DNA of 38,511 bases from Chitinophaga pinensis (GTDB lineage Bacteria > Bacteroidota > Bacteroidia > NS11-12g > UBA9320). The notes under the pieces are model-generated. The model had not been told where the DNA came from. It was given only the letters and a program-made list of their open reading frames with translations, and did not search any database. The position numbers were made by a program, and so were the translations under genes. The stretch is from assembly GCA_945889315.1 (NCBI GenBank), contig CAMDBP010000016.1, positions 1 through 38,511 on the forward strand, written 5' to 3'. Positions 27,054 to 35,684 of the stretch are shown here, in pieces; the stretch's first letter is position 1, and every line of letters begins with the position of its first letter.

Positions 27054-28262
27054 ATGAGATTCTTATTATTACTACTTGTTTTTAGTCCATTAGCTAATTT
27101 AATTGCACAAGATCATCCTGACTGCGATGGTAATAGATATAGAAGCGTCATTAACGCAGAAATAGATGCTTGGCGAAATATTAAGTTTAGTGAAGGCAAA
27201 ACTATTGCGGGTCGTGACCGCGAATTATTCTTAGATATTTATGCTCCTAAGGGTGATCAAAGTTCAAGTAGACCGATGGTGCTTTTAGCGTTTGGGGGTA
27301 GTTTTATAAATGGTAAGCGAACTGATATATCTTGGTTATGTGAGGAGTACGCAAAAAGAGGCTTTGTTGCTGTTTCAATGGATTATCGATTGTACGACTT
27401 ACCGTTGATACCGTTCCCTTCAGCTGGGGATATGCAAACGGTTGTGGTTAAAAGCGTTGTAGATATGAATGCAGCGCTACAATTTTTAATAAACGATGCG
27501 TCTATAGCAAACACCTATGGCATAGATACAAATGCATTATTTGTTGGAGGTATTTCGTCAGGCAGTATTATGGCTTGTCATACAGCAATGTTGGATGATG
27601 CGGATAACTTGCCAAGTTATATTGTAAATAAACTTCGCTCAGAAGGTTTAATTACGGATACAACTAGTATGCTGGGATCTAAATCGATAAAAGGTATACT
27701 TAATTTCTCTGGGGCGTTGCATATTGGCGATTGGTATGATTCTTCAGATCCTCCGCTCTTTAGTTGTCATGATGATGGGGATGGAACAGTCCCCTACAAA
27801 AATGGTTATGGTCAAGTTTTTGGTCAAAACATTGTTGAGTTAGAAGGTAGTTTTATATTGGATAGTCTCGCGAAGGTTAGAGGCATGGTTTCTGAATTGA
27901 TCACCATTCCGAATAGCGCGGGTCATGTTAGTTATTTTACAAATGAGACACAGAAAAATGAAATAGTTCAAAAAAGTGCTGTTTTTATGTATAAGCTTTT
28001 GTGTAGTGACAGAGCCGAAAGTCGTGATCTCGATAAACTAAAAATTAGCACAAGCCCAAATCCGTTTTCGCATGAATTGAAATTCAATGTTGACCAAGCG
28101 AATAACTTAAAAATTGAGTTAACGGATTTAACAGGTACTATTTTAATGTCACTTGATAGTAGCAACGGTATTTTTAAAACGGATAAGTTGTGCGCTGGGA
28201 TTTATTTTTTGAGGGTAGTGTCTGATAACGGAATAACAGTACAAAAATTGATAAAACAATAA
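27054..28262 (+). CDS. T9SS-exported alpha/beta hydrolase (esterase-like)
   Basis: Secreted carboxylesterase-like protein of 402 residues, substrate unknown. The ORF-track start at 27000 is a TTG inside the terminator hairpin; ATG 27054 starts a clean signal peptide (MRFLLLLLVFSPLANLIAQ). The hydrolase domain shows an oxyanion-hole segment AFGGSF (about 79-84), the nucleophile elbow GISSGS (Ser168), a likely acid in DGDGTVPY and a histidine in SAGHVSYF. A T9SS type A sorting domain ends the protein (SPNPFSHELKFNV, then CAGIYFLRVVSDNG, QKLIKQ). It stands alone, convergent with the AI-2E gene. Confidence 0.85.
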   Translation: MRFLLLLLVFSPLANLIAQDHPDCDGNRYRSVINAEIDAWRNIKFSEGKTIAGRDRELFLDIYAPKGDQSSSRPMVLLAFGGSFINGKRTDISWLCEEYAKRGFVAVSMDYRLYDLPLIPFPSAGDMQTVVVKSVVDMNAALQFLINDASIANTYGIDTNALFVGGISSGSIMACHTAMLDDADNLPSYIVNKLRSEGLITDTTSMLGSKSIKGILNFSGALHIGDWYDSSDPPLFSCHDDGDGTVPYKNGYGQVFGQNIVELEGSFILDSLAKVRGMVSELITIPNSAGHVSYFTNETQKNEIVQKSAVFMYKLLCSDRAESRDLDKLKISTSPNPFSHELKFNVDQANNLKIELTDLTGTILMSLDSSNGIFKTDKLCAGIYFLRVVSDNGITVQKLIKQ

Positions 28263-28296
28263 CAAAGTGATGTATTACAAATGCCAATCAAAGGGA

Positions 28297-29391
28297 TTAT
28301 AGATCCTTTGTTAGGCCTTGTACCACTTTGTAACCATTAAAAAACTCCTTCGCTACTATTCTGATAAATGAATACGCGGGAACTGCGACAATCATACCGA
28401 TCAATCCAGCTAATGAGCCTGCCGATAGGATAACAATAAATATTTCGAGTGGATGCGCTTTGACACTTTTTGAAAATATAAGTGGTTGTAATATGAAATT
28501 ATCTAAGACTTGAGCAACAGCAAAAGGAATAAGTGCTTTTAAGATAAAACCCGTAAGTACAATATCTGGATGCACTTCTAATTGACCAGTGGCAGCAAGA
28601 CTGATGCCTATAAGGCCTCCAAGAAGAGGTCCTACGTATGGAATAATATTAAAAATTCCGGCTAAGAAACCAATAAGTAAAGCATTTTTAACACCCAATA
28701 TCATAAGGCCTATCGTTACAATTAGCATGATTATGCTATTTTGTATAACCACTCCTAAGAAGTATCGCGTAAGTAAATCTTTTGTTTCATTGAGAATAGT
28801 TTTGATCTTCTCTAGGTATTTGTTTGGTGTTATACTCTCCACTACGTTGTCGACAATGTTGCCGTCTTTGATTAAGAAAAAGCTTATAAAAAGAATAGAA
28901 AAAGCTGCAATAAGGGAGTCTGAAATACCGCTTAAGATATTTTTAATATAATTTCCGATATCACCCATACTGAAAATCTTGTTTACCTCTTTGTTGAGGA
29001 TATTTTGCAACTCTGACTCATCAATGTTGGCTTTTTTCATCCATTCGGATGCTGATTCTATAGTAGGTTGTATCCTGCTTACTACGGTATTGGCGTCTAT
29101 CTCTGAAATGATATGCGCTTGTTCTATTACCGTTGGGACGATAAGTTTGAAAAGTCCTATGATGATAATGACAAATGTCGTTAATACGGTAGCAGATTTC
29201 AACCAATTAGGCATCTCCCAATTTTTGAACTTGACCCTACCTAATAATCGCATTAAAGGTCTCGCAATAAAAGCAATAATTGCTGCGGCAAAAAAATAAT
29301 ATATTATAAAGCGCACGTTCCATAGAAGATAACCAAATATTAGGGTCCCAATAATACCTAGCGCTAGTCGTATGTTTTTATTCTGCAGCAT
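28297..29391 (-). CDS. AI-2E family transporter (PerM/TqsA-type membrane protein)
   Basis: Polytopic inner-membrane protein of 364 residues. Family members export small molecules or ions, among them AI-2 (TqsA) and Na+/H+ (halophile members); the cargo here is unknown. Visible: two N-terminal membrane segments (ALGIIGTLIFGYLLWNV, FIIYYFFAAAIIAFIARPLM), a soluble helical middle (about 100-150), and four or five C-terminal segments including GIFNIIPYVGPLLGGLIG, the family's best-conserved stretch. Its start lies 14 nt inside the end of mce, so the two are co-transcribed. Confidence 0.9.
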   Translation of the reverse strand: MLQNKNIRLALGIIGTLIFGYLLWNVRFIIYYFFAAAIIAFIARPLMRLLGRVKFKNWEMPNWLKSATVLTTFVIIIIGLFKLIVPTVIEQAHIISEIDANTVVSRIQPTIESASEWMKKANIDESELQNILNKEVNKIFSMGDIGNYIKNILSGISDSLIAAFSILFISFFLIKDGNIVDNVVESITPNKYLEKIKTILNETKDLLTRYFLGVVIQNSIIMLIVTIGLMILGVKNALLIGFLAGIFNIIPYVGPLLGGLIGISLAATGQLEVHPDIVLTGFILKALIPFAVAQVLDNFILQPLIFSKSVKAHPLEIFIVILSAGSLAGLIGMIVAVPAYSFIRIVAKEFFNGYKVVQGLTKDL

Positions 29392-29788
29392 GTTTATCTG
29401 AACAAATTTCGGTTAGTACACGATTGGTTGATTTTGGATGTAAAAAAGCTATTATTTTGCCATCTGCACCATCTTTACCCTCTTGGTGAATAGCATCAAA
29501 ACCTTCTGCTTTTAAGCGTTTTATTTCTAAGTTTACATCTTCTACTGCAAAGGCAATATGGTGAATACCTTCGCCCTTACTTTCTATAAATTTATGAATC
29601 TCACTGTCTTTCGATGTAGCTTGTAATAATTCTATTTTCACTTCTCCTATCTGAAAAAAAGAGGTAATGACACCTTCACTAGCAACGGCTTCCATCTTGT
29701 AGTGCTCGGAATTTAGCAATTTGGCAAAAAGTTTATTGCTTTCTTCAATATCTTGGACTGCTATTCCGATGTGCTCAATTTTTTGCAT
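29378..29788 (-). CDS. mce: Methylmalonyl-CoA epimerase
   Basis: Vicinal-oxygen-chelate enzyme that interconverts (S)- and (R)-methylmalonyl-CoA between propionyl-CoA carboxylase and the B12 mutase. It has 136 residues with metal-ligand regions IEHIGIAVQD, VKIELLQAT, GIHHIAFAVEDV and the end RVLTEICS. A -7-like TAAACTTG lies 5 nt before the ATG on the minus strand, with one mismatch. The mutase genes are not in the window. Confidence 0.92.
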   Translation of the reverse strand: MQKIEHIGIAVQDIEESNKLFAKLLNSEHYKMEAVASEGVITSFFQIGEVKIELLQATSKDSEIHKFIESKGEGIHHIAFAVEDVNLEIKRLKAEGFDAIHQEGKDGADGKIIAFLHPKSTNRVLTEICSDKHAAE

Positions 29789-29932
29789 TGGTACAAGTTT
29801 AGTTAATAGTTCTAATTTTCATTCAAAATTCCATTTATTACATTTCCGCTAATAGTCGAGTAAATGATTCCATCTAAAATTAATGAAGATATATCTTAGT
29901 AGTTTTCATAATATTCCTGAAGGAAATATTAG

Positions 29933-32089
29933 TTAATTTTTAATAAATTTTATAGTGTAAACAATACCGCTCTGAGCAACTATTTTAAGCATGTAAACAC
30001 CTGGTAAGTAATATATTAGGTCAATTTTAAGTATGGCGTTAAATGTTTCTTGTCTTAATATTTCTTGACCTAATGAATTATGTATATAGACATCCGCGTG
30101 CATAAAATCTATATCACTTAGATCTACAAAGAGGTTGCTTGAAACTGGATTAGGGAAAATCCCTATGGGTGATAATCGAGAAACATCCCTTGTTGTTGCG
30201 GGAGACTCACAAATGCCTAGCATATTGTTGTCCATCCATGTCAATCTCGAGGTTAACCAGTTTTTTAAAAAGACAACTTCTTCTATATAGCTATTGCCTA
30301 CATAGTCATTAGGCCACACGTATTGGCCAAGGATACTCCATTTTTCAAAGTTTCTAGCTGGAGCATTCCCCATTTCAGCTATCCTATTATCTATAAATTG
30401 TATTAGGCTATCGGTATGTAAAGCGCCGTTTCTGAGTTGTTGCCATCGACAGTTGATTAAATTGGATACTTCAGAAAGATCCGTCATCTTCTTTACCCAA
30501 AATGGGTGAGAGTTGTCGCAAGTCCCTTGAAATTGGTAGGTCCAACCCGTAGGGTCAGGTGAGCATGCATAATCAAAATTACCAAAAGCCAAGTTAAAAT
30601 CCCACAAGGGTCCGAAATGCAATTTCCCCCCGTCTGAGTTTTTAACTTTGTGCATATAGAAGCTGAGTTTATATGCGTCAATGTGCTTACCTATTTCCGT
30701 TACCAAAAAATAATCCACCCACGATGACACGTCTACAAAGTTTTTAAATTTCCAATAATATTCTGCGCCAGACATGGCACTCTCAAAACTCGTGATATAG
30801 CTTTTTATATATTCTCGCTGAACATCTTCCAATTCTTCTGCTTTTGGATCGTGATACGCATAAAATTTTGTGGGTGAAGTAGTGTTATACCATCCGTCTA
30901 TGTTAGTGCTTAAATCATCTCTATCTATTTGTACTATATAACCACCTGTCAACTCATCTCCTGATATATCTTCTGGTTTTAGGTTAGCTATATTGACCCT
31001 ATTTTTGTCTCTTTTAATTCGTTCAGTCATTATATAGACCCCTTTATAGTCTGAGTTTATGTATACTTCACACAATCGAGTTCTCGGGGTATACCTGCCG
31101 GTACTAGTTCCCATGTGATAGGCCAGTGCATTGCGCAATAATGACTTGTCGGAGTATGGCCCGTGTAATATCCAATCATTTTCAGAAGGCATGCCCAGAA
31201 TACTTACGTTATTATTGCTGCCATCAGCGAGCTGCGTTTCAAAACCATAGTTTTTCTTTGGAAAACTTTGTGATGAGGCTCCACATATTTCGATTGCAAT
31301 TGCCCCATTATAACCGTTATAGGTGTCTGTAACTAAATTCATTCCATGGTCGATAATTCCCAAATGTGCAGGAATCTTTGGTTCGTTTTTTACTTCTGCG
31401 TTGTTTAAAGTGGTAATAACCACAATGGGCAAAGTACTCCCTAAATTAGGAGCGGTAAACCAATCAGGAGTTGGCCTGTAATTTCTGCTTTGGTCGGTTA
31501 TGCCCAAACTTAAGAAAAAATTACTGCTCAAATCAGATGAACTTAAGGACTGATTATGTATTTGAATAGCGAGGGTATTAGTCCCTTCTTTAATCAGTTT
31601 CCTTAATGAAACCTGATCGATAGGGTAATCTTCAGGTTTCCCGCCGCTATATAGTGTTGCTTCTTTGTAGGTGCCAGCAAGTGCAATGTATTTGGGTGGA
31701 GTGCCTATAGTTCCAATCTTATTCCGGGCTATTTCTACGCCATTAATATAAGCAACAAAACCGTCATCATAATCAGCATGAAGAATGGCGTGACGTATTA
31801 CTGCAGTGTCGATGAGATAAAATACTTTCCTAATATAGACTGTACTTGTTGTGTTGAGGATGGTATTGTCATCGTTGTCCCCGTAACCAAAACCTCCTTG
31901 TCCATTAGTCCAATTTCTTGCGTCAAAGTTGGGTTGCATCCAATTAATATCGGGTTCACTTCCTGAGTGGTAAAACCACGTGTCTGTATTTTTTACTGCA
32001 GTTTCCCAGTGGTTAATGGATTGACCATTACTGGTAAAAGTGAGGTATAACAGTAAAAAAACAACTAGAATATTTCGTTGAAAAATCAT
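29933..32089 (-). CDS. CotH-kinase-family protein with T9SS sorting domain
   Basis: Exported protein of 718 residues from ATG 32089, chosen because it places the signal peptide (MIFQRNILVVFLLLYLTFTS) at the N terminus; the ORF track starts 21 residues earlier. Order: a jelly-roll-like N-terminal domain (about 25-220, WFYHSGSEPDINW, ADYDDGFVAYINGVEIARN), a CotH domain (about 240-610) with GASSQSFPKKNYGFE, NDWILHGPYSDKSLLRNALA, YKGVYIMTERIKRDKNRVNI, GGYIVQIDRDD and HFGPLWDFNLAFGN, then a T9SS type A tail (FPNPVSSNLFVDL). Spore-coat CotH members are atypical protein kinases; whether this one phosphorylates anything outside the cell is unknown. No spore genes are near. Confidence 0.87.
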   Translation of the reverse strand: MIFQRNILVVFLLLYLTFTSNGQSINHWETAVKNTDTWFYHSGSEPDINWMQPNFDARNWTNGQGGFGYGDNDDNTILNTTSTVYIRKVFYLIDTAVIRHAILHADYDDGFVAYINGVEIARNKIGTIGTPPKYIALAGTYKEATLYSGGKPEDYPIDQVSLRKLIKEGTNTLAIQIHNQSLSSSDLSSNFFLSLGITDQSRNYRPTPDWFTAPNLGSTLPIVVITTLNNAEVKNEPKIPAHLGIIDHGMNLVTDTYNGYNGAIAIEICGASSQSFPKKNYGFETQLADGSNNNVSILGMPSENDWILHGPYSDKSLLRNALAYHMGTSTGRYTPRTRLCEVYINSDYKGVYIMTERIKRDKNRVNIANLKPEDISGDELTGGYIVQIDRDDLSTNIDGWYNTTSPTKFYAYHDPKAEELEDVQREYIKSYITSFESAMSGAEYYWKFKNFVDVSSWVDYFLVTEIGKHIDAYKLSFYMHKVKNSDGGKLHFGPLWDFNLAFGNFDYACSPDPTGWTYQFQGTCDNSHPFWVKKMTDLSEVSNLINCRWQQLRNGALHTDSLIQFIDNRIAEMGNAPARNFEKWSILGQYVWPNDYVGNSYIEEVVFLKNWLTSRLTWMDNNMLGICESPATTRDVSRLSPIGIFPNPVSSNLFVDLSDIDFMHADVYIHNSLGQEILRQETFNAILKIDLIYYLPGVYMLKIVAQSGIVYTIKFIKN

Positions 32090-32410
32090 TAGAAACATAA
32101 GCAGGGTAAAAGTAAACATTTGAGAAGAGATACTATAATTTTTTGCGATCAAATAGAATTGGCAATCAAAAATTTCTTGTCTTTCAGTTGACCACTAAAG
32201 TGATTGAAGGTTTTTGCGTATTGTTTGTTGAGGATAGCAATAATTATTCAGAAATTGCATCTTTATCTTAGAATCATGTGAGTTGAATGAGGTAAAATGT
32301 ACTTTTGTTTCTTTAGGTATCAAAAAAACCAATCACCTATCCAAACTATATTCCCTTTAAGGCGTTATATTTGCGCATAGATTTAATCTAAATAAAGATA
32401 AGAGCAACGA
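32090..32410. other. Intergenic region between the divergent CotH and iscS genes
   Basis: A 321-nt stretch with no supportable ORF. It holds promoter-like boxes towards iscS (TACTTTTG at 32300-32307 and TATATTTG at 32366-32373), a minus-strand TACTTTTA just before the CotH gene, and the dyad TAGATT-T-AATCTA. Otherwise AT-rich sequence with nothing recognised. Confidence 0.6.
32366..32390 (+). promoter_or_regulatory. iscS -7 box and overlapping dyad
   Basis: TATATTTG (32366-32373) matches TAnnTTTG; 5 nt later, at the expected transcription start, TAGATT (32378-32383) and AATCTA (32385-32390) form a dyad with one central base. This is a plausible operator position for the isc operon. No TTG element is evident upstream. 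Confidence 0.45.
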
Positions 32411-33622
32411 ATGAATTTTCCAATATACTTAGACAATAACGCAACTACACCAATGGATCCGAGAGTTTTGGATGCAATGCTTCCTTATTTTAATGAAAAA
32501 TTTGGTAACGCGGCAAGTAGGAACCATAGTTTTGGATGGAATGCAGAAGAAGCGGTAGACTATGCTCGTGAGCAAGTAGGTCGCTTAATAGGCTGCACAA
32601 GTAAAGAAATAATTTTCACTTCAGGTGCTACAGAAGCCAACAACTTGGCTATCAAAGGGGTGTATGAAATGTATGGCTCTCAAGGTAATCACATGATTAC
32701 AGTAACTACGGAGCATAAAGCTACGTTGGATGCATGCAAAAAAGTAGAGAAAATGGGTGGAGAAGTAACCTATCTCTCGCCAAATGAAGATGGCTTGATA
32801 AACTTATCTGACTTGGAAGCAGCCATTACGGATAAAACCATACTTATTACGATTATGTATGGTAACAATGAAATTGGCGTGATTCAAGATATTAAGGCAA
32901 TTTCAGCAATTGCGAAGAAAAATGGAATCTTATTTCACACAGATGCTACGCAAACGGTAGGGAAAATACCTGTTGATGTAATAGCAGACGGAATAGACCT
33001 AATGAGTTTTACCGCACATAAAATGTATGGACCAAAAGGGGTAGGTGCTTTATATGTAAGACGTAAAAATCCACGTGTAAAAGTAACTAGTCAAATGGAT
33101 GGCGGGGGTCATGAAAGAGGGATGCGAAGTGGAACCTTAAATGTACCGGGTATAGTTGGATTCGGTAAAGCTTGCGAAATAGCACAAAACGAGATGGCTG
33201 AAGAGGCCATACGTTTAAGCGTAATGCGTGATAGATTGGAAAAAGAGCTTTTGACGATAGAAGAGGCATATGTAAACGGAAACACACAACATAGGCTTCC
33301 ACACGTTGCCAATATTTCTTTTAAATTTGTAGAAGGAGAAGGGCTTATGATGGGAACAAAAGACATCGCGGTAAGCAGCGGTAGTGCATGCACAAGTGCA
33401 TCTTTAGAACCAAGTTATGTGCTTAAAAGTTTAGGTTTAGATGATGAATTGGCACATTCATCTCTTCGCTTTGGATTAGGCAGATTTACTACGGATGAAG
33501 AAATAGATTTTGCCATTGAGCACGTAAAAACTGCGGTAAATAAATTACGAGATATGAGTCCACTTTGGGAAATGTTTAAAGACGGTATAGACCTCAAAAC
33601 AATAGAGTGGGCTGAACACTAA
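32411..33622 (+). CDS. iscS: Cysteine desulfurase IscS
   Basis: PLP enzyme that takes sulfur from cysteine and hands it as a persulfide to IscU, ThiI and other acceptors. It has 403 residues, near E. coli IscS (404). PLP lysine Lys204 is in [10 protein letters not shown], the catalytic Cys327 in [10 protein letters not shown], and the C-terminal IscS signature [13 protein letters not shown] separates it from SufS- and NifS-like enzymes. It leads iscS-iscU-iscA. No iscR gene is upstream, so regulation must use another factor or is absent. Confidence 0.97.
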   Translation: MNFPIYLDNNATTPMDPRVLDAMLPYFNEKFGNAASRNHSFGWNAEEAVDYAREQVGRLIGCTSKEIIFTSGATEANNLAIKGVYEMYGSQGNHMITVTTEHKATLDACKKVEKMGGEVTYLSPNEDGLINLSDLEAAITDKTILITIMYGNNEIGVIQDIKAISAIAKKNGILFHTDATQTVGKIPVDVIADGIDLMSFTAHKMYGPKGVGALYVRRKNPRVKVTSQMDGGGHERGMRSGTLNVPGIVGFGKACEIAQNEMAEEAIRLSVMRDRLEKELLTIEEAYVNGNTQHRLPHVANISFKFVEGEGLMMGTKDIAVSSGSACTSASLEPSYVLKSLGLDDELAHSSLRFGLGRFTTDEEIDFAIEHVKTAVNKLRDMSPLWEMFKDGIDLKTIEWAEH

Positions 33623-33725
33623 AAAAAGGATACCGAAGGTAAAAATTAAAAATTATATAACAGTTAAATTCAGACTTGACATCAATAGATGCACTTCTTG
33701 AACTAGACACAATCAAAAGAAAAAT

Positions 33726-34142
33726 ATGGCATATTCAGAAAAAGTAATCGATCATTATCAAAATCCAAGAAATATTGGTACACTTAATAAAGAAAGTAAA
33801 ATGGTAGGGACTGGCTTAGTGGGCGCACCAGAATGCGGTGACGTAATGCGTCTACAAATAGAAGTAGATGACGCGACTGGTATTATTAAAGATGCAAAGT
33901 TTAAAACCTTTGGTTGCGGATCGGCTATCGCATCTTCGTCTCTTGCTACAGAGTGGCTTAAAGGAAAAACAATAGAAGCTGCTATGGAAATTGATAATAT
34001 GGATATCGTAGAGGAATTAGCCTTGCCGCCAGTTAAAATTCACTGTTCTGTATTGGCAGAAGATGCGATCAAAATGGCCATAAACGATTACCGAGTAAAA
34101 CAAGGTCTAGCCCCTATAGAGGACAACAAAAAGCACTACTAG
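33726..34142 (+). CDS. iscU: Fe-S cluster scaffold IscU
   Basis: Scaffold on which IscS-derived sulfur and iron form [2Fe-2S] clusters. It has 138 residues with Cys37 and Asp39 (GAPECGD), Cys64 (FGCGSAIASSS) and Cys107 (KIHCSVLAED). The HscA chaperone-recognition motif LPPVK (100-104) is kept even though no hscA or hscB is present here. It lies 103 nt after iscS; that gap shows no gene or good promoter. Confidence 0.97.
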   Translation: MAYSEKVIDHYQNPRNIGTLNKESKMVGTGLVGAPECGDVMRLQIEVDDATGIIKDAKFKTFGCGSAIASSSLATEWLKGKTIEAAMEIDNMDIVEELALPPVKIHCSVLAEDAIKMAINDYRVKQGLAPIEDNKKHY

Positions 34143-34168
34143 TGCTCGATAGATTTAAAAAATGAACA

Positions 34169-34191
34169 GTTAATGGTTGTATACCATTAAC
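34169..34191 (+). repeat. 9-bp inverted repeat between iscU and iscA
   Basis: gttaatggt (34169-34177) and accattaac (34183-34191) form a perfect stem with a 5-nt loop, 30 nt before iscA. There is no T-run, so it is not a terminator; mRNA stability, processing or translational control are possible roles. Confidence 0.6.
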
Positions 34192-34221
34192 AGATAAACC
34201 AATAATAAGTAACCTAAAAAG

Positions 34222-34548
34222 ATGATTACAGTATCAGAAAGAGCGGCAAATCAAGTAAACACATTAATGCAGACCGAAGGTTTGAATGAAGGTTTTTTTA
34301 TTCGTGTCTCTGTTGTAGGTGGTGGTTGTTCTGGCCTAAGCTATAAAATGGACTTTGACAATGAGTCCCAAGAAAATGACCAGGTTTTCGAAAGTAACGG
34401 ATACAAAGTAGTTTGTGATATGAAAAGCTTTCTTTACCTATGCGGAACAGAACTTGATTTTACAGACGGTTTGAATGGAAAAGGATTCCAGTTTAATAAT
34501 CCTAATGCAAATAGAACCTGCGGTTGTGGCGAGAGTTTCTCTGTTTAA
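34222..34548 (+). CDS. iscA: A-type Fe-S carrier (IscA/ErpA-like)
   Basis: Carrier that passes clusters from IscU to target apoproteins such as LipA. It has 108 residues with the three ligands Cys36 (GGGCSGLSY), Cys100 and Cys102 (CGCGESFSV). IscA, ErpA and SufA are hard to separate by sequence; the position after iscU favours IscA. Last gene before the terminator. Confidence 0.93.
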   Translation: MITVSERAANQVNTLMQTEGLNEGFFIRVSVVGGGCSGLSYKMDFDNESQENDQVFESNGYKVVCDMKSFLYLCGTELDFTDGLNGKGFQFNNPNANRTCGCGESFSV

Positions 34549-34570
34549 TCAGAACAAATAGTTCGACGAA

Positions 34571-34609
34571 AAAGCCATGATTTAGTTGACTAGATCATGG
34601 CTTTTTTTT
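34571..34609 (+). terminator. Rho-independent terminator of the isc operon
   Basis: A 15-bp stem aaagccatgatttag/ctagatcatggcttt with a single G-T wobble and loop ttga (34571-34604), followed by eight T residues (34602-34609). Confidence 0.93.
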
Positions 34610-34660
34610 GAACCTATTCACATCTTTTTCAACAGCAATAAAATAGATAAGACAATAAAC

Positions 34661-34668
34661 TACATTTG
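34661..34668 (+). promoter_or_regulatory. -7 box of the membrane protein-NTPase pair, predicting a leaderless GTG mRNA
   Basis: TACATTTG, identical to the SRP RNA box, ends 5 nt before the GTG at 34674. By the SRP RNA spacing, the transcript would begin on the GTG itself. No TTG element is evident at the expected distance upstream. Confidence 0.55.
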
Positions 34669-34673
34669 AACGA

Positions 34674-35684
34674 GTGCAACGTAACGCTAAAATAATTTCA
34701 CGCCTCACCGCTCTTTGGGCATTGTCCGAAGCGGGATTAGGAGGAGTTTTACACGCAATTCAGTTTCCGTTTACGGGCTTATTTGTAGGTGGATTTGCTA
34801 TTGTACTTATTAGTCTAATTGCTTATTTTGCAGATGATAAATGGGAAACTATTTTTAGATCACTTCTGGTAGTTTTAATAATAAAGCTAGCAGTTAGTCC
34901 TCATTCTCCTCCAACGAGTTACTTAGCTGTTTCGTTTCAGGCATTTATGGCAGCCTTAATTTTTAATAAACTGCGTATTAGCATGTGGAGTACGATGCTT
35001 TTAGGGGTTACAACACTGATAGAGTCAGCCATTCAAAAAGTCTTAGTAGTTTGGATTGTATACGGTAGTTCGTTATGGAATGCTATTGATGGATTTAGCG
35101 AATATGTTATTCAGAAGATGGGTTTATTCGGTGAATTATTTTCCTCTCAAGCGTTAATCTCAGTTTATCTTTGGACGTATGCCATTTTAGGTTTGGTAAT
35201 TGGCTACATGATCTATAATATCATCCAATATATGGATTATAATCAAGGTAATGTCAAGTATCAAATTCAAGCGATTGAGTTTGAAGAGAATCTAGGAGAA
35301 TTGAGAAAGAGAAGAGGCTTATGGAAGCAATGGATACTGTTTGGGACATTTTTTGCACTTATAGCAACCTATTATTTCTTTGTGAAAGACGGTAAATCTG
35401 TATGGGGGAATTGGCTTTACATTACACTTCGTAGTGCGGGTATATTGCTTCTTTGGTATTATGTGTTAGCTCGTTATTTTAAAAAGTACTTTGCAAAGTA
35501 CTTAGAAGGTAAAAAATTCAAAGTCCAAAAGGAAGTAGATGAAACCATGACATTACTGCCCTATTTAAGAAAGGTCGCAGCATTAGCTTGGCAAGAAAAT
35601 AAGCATACCAAGGGTCCTACGAAATTTAGAGACTTTTTGGGCGATACTATATTATACAGTATACATCTTACAATTGAGGAATGA
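34674..35684 (+). CDS. Polytopic membrane protein with ECF-S-like N-terminal half
   Basis: Unassigned inner-membrane protein of 336 residues with GTG start; the next in-frame Met is far inside. About five hydrophobic segments lie in residues 20-190, and the first, LGGVLHAIQFPFTGLFVGG, together with the Pro-rich SPHSPPTSYLAVSFQAF, recalls the substrate-binding S components of ECF-type importers. A charged stretch follows (about 190-220, IQAIEFEENLGELRKRRGLW), then two more segments (WILFGTFFALIATYYFF, ITLRSAGILLLWYYVLARYF) and a cytosolic tail (about 270-336) with DETMTLLPYLRKVAALAW. The tail could contact a cytosolic partner. Its stop overlaps the next ATG (ATGA), so it is translated with the NTPase. 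No transported substrate can be named. Confidence 0.6.
   Translation: MQRNAKIISRLTALWALSEAGLGGVLHAIQFPFTGLFVGGFAIVLISLIAYFADDKWETIFRSLLVVLIIKLAVSPHSPPTSYLAVSFQAFMAALIFNKLRISMWSTMLLGVTTLIESAIQKVLVVWIVYGSSLWNAIDGFSEYVIQKMGLFGELFSSQALISVYLWTYAILGLVIGYMIYNIIQYMDYNQGNVKYQIQAIEFEENLGELRKRRGLWKQWILFGTFFALIATYYFFVKDGKSVWGNWLYITLRSAGILLLWYYVLARYFKKYFAKYLEGKKFKVQKEVDETMTLLPYLRKVAALAWQENKHTKGPTKFRDFLGDTILYSIHLTIEE

Noticed and set aside
28287-28312. caaagg/cctttg inverted repeat between the hydrolase and AI-2E genes as a bidirectional terminator
   Set aside because: Only 6 bp pair well, the loop is about 10 nt, no T-run follows and it overlaps the AI-2E coding end.
29912-29932. aatattcc/ggaaatatt hairpin downstream of the CotH gene
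   Set aside because: The stem has a bulge, is A-T rich and lacks a T-run on the relevant strand; too weak to list as a terminator.
33623-33725. TTGACA-like sequence in the iscS-iscU gap as an internal promoter
   Set aside because: It resembles an E. coli -35 box, but there is no TAnnTTTG box downstream and sigma factors of this phylum do not use the TTGACA/TATAAT pair.
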